Below, piece after piece: positions 1-7,272 of a DNA stretch of 17,500 nucleotides (the stretch's first letter is position 1; the number at the start of each line of letters is the position of its first letter). Both the position numbers and the translations under genes were made by a program. The DNA comes from Chromera velia (Eukaryota; Sar; Chromeraceae), in contig JAHBMJ010005902.1 in the NCBI GenBank assembly GCA_018398765.1, forward strand, positions 17,501 through 35,000, written 5' to 3'. The notes below the pieces were generated by a model. That model worked only from the letters and a program-made list of their open reading frames with translations. It ran no database searches and was not told the DNA's origin.

Positions 1-1362
1 CGAAAGGGGGTGGAACCGGAGGAAGCTGCTTGGCGTTTCTCCCCCCATCTTCCTAGCCCTAGTTCTGTGCACAATCCCGAGGGCAGGTTCATGTTTGCAG
101 AGTTCAAGACCTTTGCCCTTCTGTCCACATACACACCCAACGCGGGGTGGGACGAGACGAGCAACAAACGGACAGATTTTGACAGGTCGATTGCAAAGTT
201 TTTGAAGGAGAGACGACAGAGTCGTGCTAGTGGTCCCCCTCCGTCTCTCGGGGACAATGGAGAGGGGGGAGGGATCTCGATTGACGGATCTGACAGTGTG
301 AAACCAGTGATATGGGTGGGGGATCTCAATTGTGCTCCCACAGATGCCGACCTGTCCCACCCCTCTTGGTTCAAAGCCCAGGTCTCCTCTGGCATGCCGG
401 GGCCCTCTTCTGGGTCCGGGACCTCGTCTCGATTCAAGGCCCCCGACAGGAAGGGGCAGCCAGGGTGTCAGCCTTTCGAGAGACGGCTGTTCTCGGAGCT
501 CCTTGCAGCGGGTGATCTGGTAGATGTTTTCCGTCTCACACACGGGGAGGGGGGGGATCTAGACTCTCTTAGTTCGTCTGATCAACAGCAGCAGCAGCAG
601 AATGGCAAGCAGACGGGGGCAGTGTCAGATAGAGACACTGTCGGTGAGAATAATCAGAGAGGCAAAGAAGGGAAGGGGGGTGCATCCTCTGCATCCTCGG
701 CTCCTTTCCCGATTGAGGGTCCCTTTTTCACCTGGAGGGGCACCCCAGGGTTAGAGTTTGCAGAGAAGGGAAAGTACTACGCCAAGGGCATGAGGATCGA
801 TCACGCCCTCGTTCAGAGAGGGTTGGTTGACCAGAAGAGGGTTGTTGAAATAAGGGCCTGTGGGAAGGGTGCGCAGCGGGCTGGGTTCATGGGAAGCGAC
901 CACTGCCCACTTCTTCTCCGCGTCGCGCCTTCAGAGTCTCCCATCGACCCAGGCAGTGCGTCCGCCACCTCCGCATCAAACCGGGTCCCCCCCACTAGTC
1001 TCTCTTCGTGCCCTTCTGCTGCTTCCAGCAGTGCAGATAAAAGTGGACCCGCGAGTGCGCTGGCTACTAACGGAGGGGGTGTGAGAACACAGAATGAATT
1101 TCAGGGGGAGCGCCCCCTTCCGTCTGATCCCTTTTCTTCCTCTACCTGCGTTCCTGCTGCACCACCCCAGCCGGCAGCACCTGATAGAGAGCATGTACAA
1201 GGTCCTCAGGCTGTGCATGCCGATGGTGGCAAAACAAATATGTCTGTCACTGGCACGTCCCGCCTGCCAGTGGCCACGGAAGGTTCTGTTGCCGCCAATG
1301 CTACACAGGGAGGCCCTGCATGTGTAAATCCGATCAATATTATTGAGGTAGATTCGGACTGA
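1..1362 (+). CDS. AP endonuclease, ExoIII/APE family, 5'-truncated by the window edge
   Basis: Class II AP endonuclease/exonuclease III family enzyme, which cuts DNA 5' of abasic sites in base excision repair (family knowledge). The frame is open from base 1 to a TGA at 1360-1362, giving 453 residues counted from base 1; the N-terminus lies upstream. Visible motifs, in order: EGRFMFAEF and YTPNAGW (about residues 30-50); WVGDLNCAP with the catalytic Asp108/Asn110 pair; PFERRLFSELL and LVDVFR; FFTWRG; GMRIDHAL with Asp267; and GSDHCPLLLRV with the catalytic His301. Low-complexity inserts, including a six-Gln run near base 583-600, separate the conserved blocks. The residues after the catalytic His (about 146) are Ser/Ala/Pro-rich, look disordered, and end in INIIEVDSD. 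The RID...GSDHC region resembles plant-type ExoIII homologues more than human APE2. No PIP box or GRF zinc finger was seen. Family confidence is high; the exact subfamily is uncertain. Confidence 0.9.
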   Translation, partial: RKGVEPEEAAWRFSPHLPSPSSVHNPEGRFMFAEFKTFALLSTYTPNAGWDETSNKRTDFDRSIAKFLKERRQSRASGPPPSLGDNGEGGGISIDGSDSVKPVIWVGDLNCAPTDADLSHPSWFKAQVSSGMPGPSSGSGTSSRFKAPDRKGQPGCQPFERRLFSELLAAGDLVDVFRLTHGEGGDLDSLSSSDQQQQQQNGKQTGAVSDRDTVGENNQRGKEGKGGASSASSAPFPIEGPFFTWRGTPGLEFAEKGKYYAKGMRIDHALVQRGLVDQKRVVEIRACGKGAQRAGFMGSDHCPLLLRVAPSESPIDPGSASATSASNRVPPTSLSSCPSAASSSADKSGPASALATNGGGVRTQNEFQGERPLPSDPFSSSTCVPAAPPQPAAPDREHVQGPQAVHADGGKTNMSVTGTSRLPVATEGSVAANATQGGPACVNPINIIEVDSD

Positions 1363-1615
1363 ATTTCGTAACTGAACCAATGCATTCAAACTATGGTGAA
1401 TCTTTATATAATGATTTCAGTTATCTGTCAGAGTGATCTAGACTAATTTATATACTGATCAACTTATATAGCATATACTAAGCATAGCTAGCATCGTGAT
1501 CTTGTTGGTAGTAATGTTGGCAGTTGTTGCTCAACATTAAAACGTCCCACTCAAAAACAAAAAAACGTGATCCATAATTTAATAGAAAGTTTTTATTATT
1601 TTTTATGATAATATG
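1363..1615. other. AT-rich 3' flank of the AP endonuclease gene
   Basis: This stretch runs from the stop codon to the left end of the TIR element. It is AT-rich and has no ORF or RNA gene that I recognise. It probably holds the 3' UTR. AATTTAATAG and T-rich tracts lie near 1575-1610, but no AATAAA hexamer stands out on the + strand close to the stop. Confidence 0.5.
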
Positions 1616-1656
1616 CGCACGGACGTGGGCGGGCGGGATATGAGGGGGGTCTTAAT
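1616..1656 (+). repeat. Left terminal inverted repeat, 41 bp
   Basis: Identical to the reverse complement of 2802-2842. It is GC-rich in its outer half (GTGGGCGGGCGGGATATGAG) and ends inward in GGTCTTAAT. Confidence 0.95.
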
Positions 1657-1678
1657 CAAACTGGACCCCGCCGCCCAC

Positions 1679-1705
1679 ACTGCACGATTTTGGCCTCGTA
1701 TGGGG
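1679..1705 (+). repeat. Subterminal direct repeat, left copy
   Basis: The 27-bp motif starts ACTGCACG and ends TCGTATGGGG. It matches 2763-2789 on the same strand with two mismatches (A/T and C/T). Both copies sit inside the TIR element, 22 and 12 bases from the inner edges of the 41-bp TIRs. Confidence 0.85.
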
Positions 1706-2762
1706 AAAGGAGAAGAGAGCCCTGCCTTCCTTTCTTCCCGCTTCTGAACCCCATCCAACTCACCTAGGAGACGTCAGTTCGTCTCTCTAGACTCTCTCTA
1801 GCTGCTTGGTGCAGAAAAAACGACTCCAATACACACAGGGAGTGTAAAGAACGGACGTCTGAGCTCTGACACCTGAAGAGGCCAAAGAGGCCTCCCTGGA
1901 CTCAGAAGTGAATAAAGGGCTGTGATATATCAATGATGATAAAATGCATACCGACACACTCCATCTGGTCCAGGTAACTTAGTTTCAACAGGAGACAACG
2001 AATGGTTGGTGCACTGTGGACTTCAAGTGACAAGTCCTCCAGGGGGCAGCCTATATGAAATCGCCGGAAGACCTTTCTCTTTCTTGAGTGCCTCCAACCT
2101 GCATCCAGCGTACAGAGGTACTGCCCAACATGCATACGATAATGTCTAGAGGGAATGAGCAAGACAGAACGACCTACCCGGGGAAGTGGAAGTCGATCAA
2201 TGCTCCAGAGACGTCACTTCACCACAACAAAGACACAAAAGAATTTCACCTTCCCACAACCAGCAGACACACCAGCAACCCATCCCACTGCCCTGGAAGG
2301 ATGTCAACTGATAAGAGGCACTGGGCAAAATTGTCGGGAATCGATTTCGGGGCCTCCTGGTGAAAAGAAGGAATGTTGCTCAGGAGGCTAGAAGGGGCAA
2401 TTCCTGACTGTTCGCAGTATCAACTGCCAAACCCATCTAAGCAGACCAGCGGTGCAAGAAGACTTCACCCTGACACAGACACAAGCTGTCTGGTCTTAAA
2501 AGAGGGGAATGGTGCGACTTTTACTACAAATACTGCTCTGGACAACAAGAAGGAAAGCAAGGCAAGAGGGAACGAACTTGGCCCTCTGCAGAGTCTGACA
2601 TCTGTGAGCTTTCTGAGGTTTTTTCAGATATTTTGGTGATTTTGAGGGTGACCCCGGAAAGTTGTGGTCAAAATTTTGCCAGATTTGAAATGCCGGGGTC
2701 CTGACGATCATTTTGGTAGGTCGCGGGCCTCTGGGGCCACCGGGGCCACCAGATAAGGCCAT

Positions 2763-2789
2763 ACTGCACGTTTTTGGCTTCGTATGGGG
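2763..2789 (+). repeat. Subterminal direct repeat, right copy
   Basis: Partner of 1679-1705, with 25 of 27 bases identical in direct orientation. This is unusual inside an otherwise inverted-repeat element. Confidence 0.85.
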
Positions 2790-2801
2790 TCCTACCGTTT
2801 A

Positions 2802-2842
2802 ATTAAGACCCCCCTCATATCCCGCCCGCCCACGTCCGTGCG
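2802..2842 (-). repeat. Right terminal inverted repeat, 41 bp
   Basis: Reverse complement of 1616-1656 with no mismatch. The flank just outside is TGCTTAAAAT, against ATAATATG outside the left copy. Confidence 0.95.
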
Positions 2843-3678
2843 TGCTTAAAATTTAAGTAAACTGGACATCTTTTACTCGAACTTTAAAAATAGAGATATT
2901 GGTTTATGCATTTTGAATATGTTCTCATTATAAAAACGAAAAAAGAAAGTTTTACAGTGTCAAGGTAATTCCTGGGTAAATATGTCTAAATCAATCATAG
3001 TTAAGCCATAATTGTTTAGGTTTATCCATGCAGATACTAACAGATAGATTCTTATCCAGAATCCTAGCCAGAATCATTTATTAATTGAAGTAGTATTACG
3101 ATTTTTTTATGACTATGACTAGGATTATGAAGTTTGATATACATATGTTGTTGCACCGGTCTAGGCACCGGTGTAGAACTGTACAACGTTGCTTCACTGT
3201 TGCAAGATGTCGCGCATGATGTATGTTCATCAGGGTCGTCATCGAAAAACAAGAAAAAGGCTCGGAGACCGTGCTTTGTTTTTTGTTTGACAATTACCCC
3301 ACGGCTCAAATGGGCAAGAGACAACACCGGCCGATTTAGGGGATCAGTGAAGGCAGCATCGAAGCAGGTCCGGAGTAAGTGGACAGAAACAAACCAACTG
3401 GAGGTGAACTGTCTGACATGCGTGGGGGATCGAAACTTGGTTGAGCACATGCTCAGGCGCCCAAGTGACAATTAACCTTTTTCCTTTTGCATCTACTGAT
3501 CGACTGCCGTCAGGAGACGACAGAGGAAGACAAGCAAGCACTGACAGTCAGATAGACAGTCACACAGAAAGAGAGAGAGAAAACAGCCCGCTCCAGCGCT
3601 CAACGCCCGCTCCCCTCTCCGCTTTCACCTTCCCCGTCCATTTGTTCAATCAAACAGCAGGACGTGAGATGGATCACA
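2843..3678. other. Intergenic region and probable PRP38 3' UTR
   Basis: AT-rich up to about 3130, then more mixed. The PRP38 transcript (minus strand) should end here. An AATAAA on the minus strand falls near 3072-3082, about 600 bases past the stop, but it may not be the signal used. A 113-codon plus-strand frame at 3134-3475 has no family features, and I do not call it a gene. A duplicated palindrome (CACCGGT, then CACCGGTG) lies near 3155-3173. Confidence 0.4.
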
Positions 3679-3746
3679 TCACCGCAGAGGCTTCAGACCG
3701 AGCTCTTCCCTCAGCTTGTTCGTGGCTTCGACAGAGAGACCGTCAC
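3679..3746 (-). other. PRP38: PRP38 exon 9: C-terminal HIND-like Hub1-binding motif
   Basis: The 68-nt last exon encodes [17 protein letters not shown] followed by R and a stop. It matches the HIND consensus (S-[IVL]-E-x-T-N-K-L-R-x-x-L-G-L-K-P-L) that binds the ubiquitin-like protein Hub1/UBL5. HIND is known in Snu66/SART1 and in plant Prp38. The conserved Arg of NKLR, which contacts Hub1, is present. The acceptor is CTTTTCCTGTAG. Function is inferred from the motif. Confidence 0.85.
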
Positions 3747-5933
3747 CTACAGGAAAAGAAGAGGAAAGAAGGGTAAAGGACAGACAAAGTGTGAAATGAA
3801 CAAAGCCTTTCTGAGTGACGGCACGCGTGCAGCCACACAAAAATAAAGAAAATGCGGCACATTGGAGGAGCGCATAAAATAAGAATTGGAGAAAGAAAGA
3901 CAAGGAGAGGCACCGTGACAAAACGCCGAAGGGAGAAACAAAGACAACCGACCGACCACGACCAACCTTTTTGTCCTTTCTCTCTGCCGCCCCCTGCTCC
4001 TCGACCTCCTCTGTCATCGTCTCTGTCTCTGTCTTCATCTCTGTCTTTCTTTCGGTCTTTGTCCTTCTTCTCTTTTTTCTCCTTCTTTGCCTTTTTTGCT
4101 TTTTTTTTGGCGTCGTCGTCCTCTTCCTCGTCCTCCGCTCGCCGTCGCTTCTCTGTGCCAAGGTCACGGGAGTCGTCTTCCCTCTCTCCCCCATCAACCC
4201 CCATCTGCCGATCTCCATCCTCCCTTTCCTTCTCCTTCTCTCCTGCTCCTCTTTCCATGTCCTTCTCTATCTCCTCCGATCGATCCCTCCTTCTACGGGG
4301 GGGGGAAGAGGAGGAGCGGGCGGGAGAACCCGAACCTCTCTTCCCATTTTCCTTTTCTGCTGCTGCCCTCTCGGCTGAGTCATCTCTGTCTCTCTCTCTC
4401 TGTCGGGAGTATTTCCCCCCCTCCCCTCCTCCCCGCTCCCTGTCCCTATCTCTCTCTCTCTCCCGCGACCTCTCTCGGGAATCGTCCCTTCCCCTGTCCC
4501 GCTCCCTGTCGCCTCTGCGACGATGACCCCGTCCTCTCTCATAGTCCTCCGAGTCGCCACTCTCGTCCTCACTCCTTCCGCGCCTCCGATCAGGGGCCTG
4601 CAGTGCAATGCAATGCGATGCGATGCGATCCATTGATCGATATAGGTGTCAGCTTTTGCAGTGGAACACTCAACGTGACTCTTCGCCAGGTTCCTTTGAT
4701 GCCCTGCAGATGTTCCTTCCAGGCCCACGCCCCTCCCGGACTGCCTACGTTTCGTCTCCTCTGCAGCGGCTTTCTTTCTTTCTTTCTTTCTTTCTTTCAC
4801 TCTCCACGATGCACTCATGCTGCCGCACAGAACAAGAGACGGACTAGGAGACGGTGAAAAAAAAAAAGAACGGAATACGACCGGTCGTCACGCAGAGCGG
4901 AAGATGAAGAGAAAAACGGTGAACGAGCAAAGCAAGAAGCACGAAGAGGGAGACGGAACAGCGGCAATGAAAAATCTGCCAAGGGATGGGAGGAATGCCT
5001 CAAATGGAAACAAGCAGGAAATACAGGATGAGAACTTATCGTCTTGACTTCACTTACGTGTGAACGACCGTAGTTGTCCCTGTCTCTGTCTCTGTCCCTG
5101 CGGTCTGCGTGCCGTCTCCATTCGTACTCGTCGTCCGAGTCCCTTCTGTCACGATCCCTGTCTCTGTCTCTGTAGCGTCGATAGTCCGCATCTCTGTCTC
5201 TGTCTCTGTAGTAGTCATCGCGGTCTCTGTCTCTGTATCTGCCCCTCTCTCTGTCTCTGTAATCATCTCTGTCCCTGTCTCTTCCTCTATCTCTGTAGTC
5301 ATCTCTGTCTCTGTCTCTTCCTCTATCTCTGTAGTCATCTCTGTCTCTGTCCCTGTCTCTGTCTCTATCTCTTCCTTTCTCTCTGTAGTCATCTCTGTCC
5401 CTCTCTCTTCTTCGTTCTCTGTAATCGTCTCCATCTCTTTCTTTCTCTCTGTCTCTGTAATCATTCCTGTCCCTGTCTCTGTCTCCGTTCCGCTCTCTCT
5501 CCTCCTCTCGTGCCTGCAGCAGAGGACAGGAAAGGCCCTGTGAGCTCTCATCCTGGATGGACATATGGATAGATGGATGGATGCGTAAATTGAGGGTGTT
5601 TCCTCCCTTCATTCCTTCCTTCCTCCCTTCCCACTCAGGCAGCAGCAGGGAGATTCGATAAGAGAGAGGAGAGGAGAGCAGAAGCCGACGTGTGGCATGT
5701 GGAGAGAAAAAGGTAGAAGAAGGCAGAGAGACAGACATACAGAGATTGGAAAAAGAAACGGACATGCAAACACACCCTCTCACTCCCTGAAAGGCGCAAT
5801 ACACAGCAAAGTAGACGGACCGACCAACCAACCAATCGCCTGTCCCTTTCTCTTTCGTAATCCGCCTGCCGTTTCCTCTCCCTCTCATCTCTCTCGGCAT
5901 CGGTCTCCCTTTCCCGTCTCCTCCCTCCGTTCT

Positions 5934-5989
<56 letters not shown>

Positions 5990-6010
5990 ACATACACACA
6001 CACACACGCA

Positions 6011-6062
<52 letters not shown>

Positions 6063-7072
6063 GCAGACACGCAGGCAACCGAACAAATTAGAGGGGTGTG
6101 TCTGTCTGTCTGTCTGTCTCTGTCTGTCACGGAGAAACAGAACACAAAACAAAGCAGGATCGTCGCTCCATCGCAGCAATTCATAAGACAAAGTGGGTGC
6201 AGAGAGAAATGCACCGACCATCAACACATCCATCATGCGATTTCAATTGAGAACACAACATAGCGAATTCACTACACTCCTTCACGAATGTGAAGAAACG
6301 AAAAAAAGGGAACTGCTTCCTTCTCCCGAGTTGTTATGCACCCCCCGCTCCCTCTCTCTCTCACACACACAAAAAAAAACACAGAAACCGACCGACCCGC
6401 TTCATCGTCCTGCACCCTCCGAGTGATCCTGCTGCCGATCTCTGCCCCGTCCTCCTTTTCGTCGTCGTCCAAGCCTTCAAGTGCCCTCGCTGCCGCCTCC
6501 ATCTCTCTCTCCTTCTCGAGTTGCTTCTCTCTCTCGTGCTCTCTTGCCATCTCTTCCATCTCCTCAACTGAGAGGTCAACCTCGTCGTCAAGCACTGCAC
6601 GAGGCAGTCACACACACGTACACACATGCATGCATGCATGCATGGGCATTTTTTTCGTTGTCTTTCTCTACTGATAAAAAGCCGAAAGAAGTAGTAATCA
6701 AACCTTCTGAATCGCTTCACCGTCTGTCCTGTTCTTTCCTGCTTTCATTTTTACACTCTTATGCTTTACTTTACTTTTTCGTTGTAGACAGACAGACTAT
6801 ATGTTTCTTCTTCTCCCTTCTTTTCTGACCGACAGACAGACAGGCGGACAGAAACACAGAGCAGGCAGGCATTTAGACAGACAGATGAATTAACGGACTG
6901 CCTGCCTGACTGACTGACTGGACATTCGAGGTTCCAGTTCTCCCGTTCCCTCCAGCACCTGTCTGTTCGTCAGGGGCGGGAAGTCCAAATCCAGAAGGTT
7001 CTCCTTCTTCACCAGGTTGTCCGCAAACTCGTCCATGAACGTCAGCTTGTAGCCTGACAGAGACAGAGGGAC

Positions 7073-7115
<43 letters not shown>

Positions 7116-7234
7116 TGACAGACCAGAAGACCGACAAGTCTCGGGCAACAAACAAAAAGGGGAGACAAAGCGACGGAAACAAACAGCCATTCAGAACGAC
7201 AAGACACACGGTCCGGACTGGGTCTGACAGATAC

Positions 7235-7272
<38 letters not shown>

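Larger units (their letters stand above)
1616..2842. mobile_element. Non-autonomous DNA transposon with 41-bp perfect TIRs
   Basis: A 1227-bp segment is bounded by two perfect 41-bp inverted repeats (1616-1656 and 2802-2842). The outer ends read CGCACGGACGTGGGCGGGCG inward. The inverted similarity continues imperfectly for about 10 more bases. The interior has only short ORFs (91 codons or fewer), none resembling a transposase, so the copy must be mobilised in trans if it moves at all. A 27-bp motif lies just inside both ends in direct, not inverted, orientation. I cannot find a convincing target-site duplication: the flanks share only TG. That leaves the superfamily open. Confidence 0.85.

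Noticed and set aside
3134-3475. 113-codon plus-strand ORF
   Set aside because: No recognisable domain; lies where the PRP38 3' UTR is expected. Not called as a gene.
3852-4857. Long plus-strand Ser/Leu/Pro-rich ORFs opposite PRP38 exon 8
   Set aside because: Mirror reading of the RD/RE-coding strand; no independent domain.
5060-5572. Plus-strand Val/Ser or Cys/Leu-rich ORFs opposite exon 7
   Set aside because: Shadow translations of the CTCTGT repeats that encode RD on the other strand.
4815-6236. Minus-strand ORF of 473 codons as a separate gene
   Set aside because: It is PRP38 exon 7 plus open low-complexity intron 6 and part of intron 7. The CA repeat gives Cys-Val runs typical of repeat translation.
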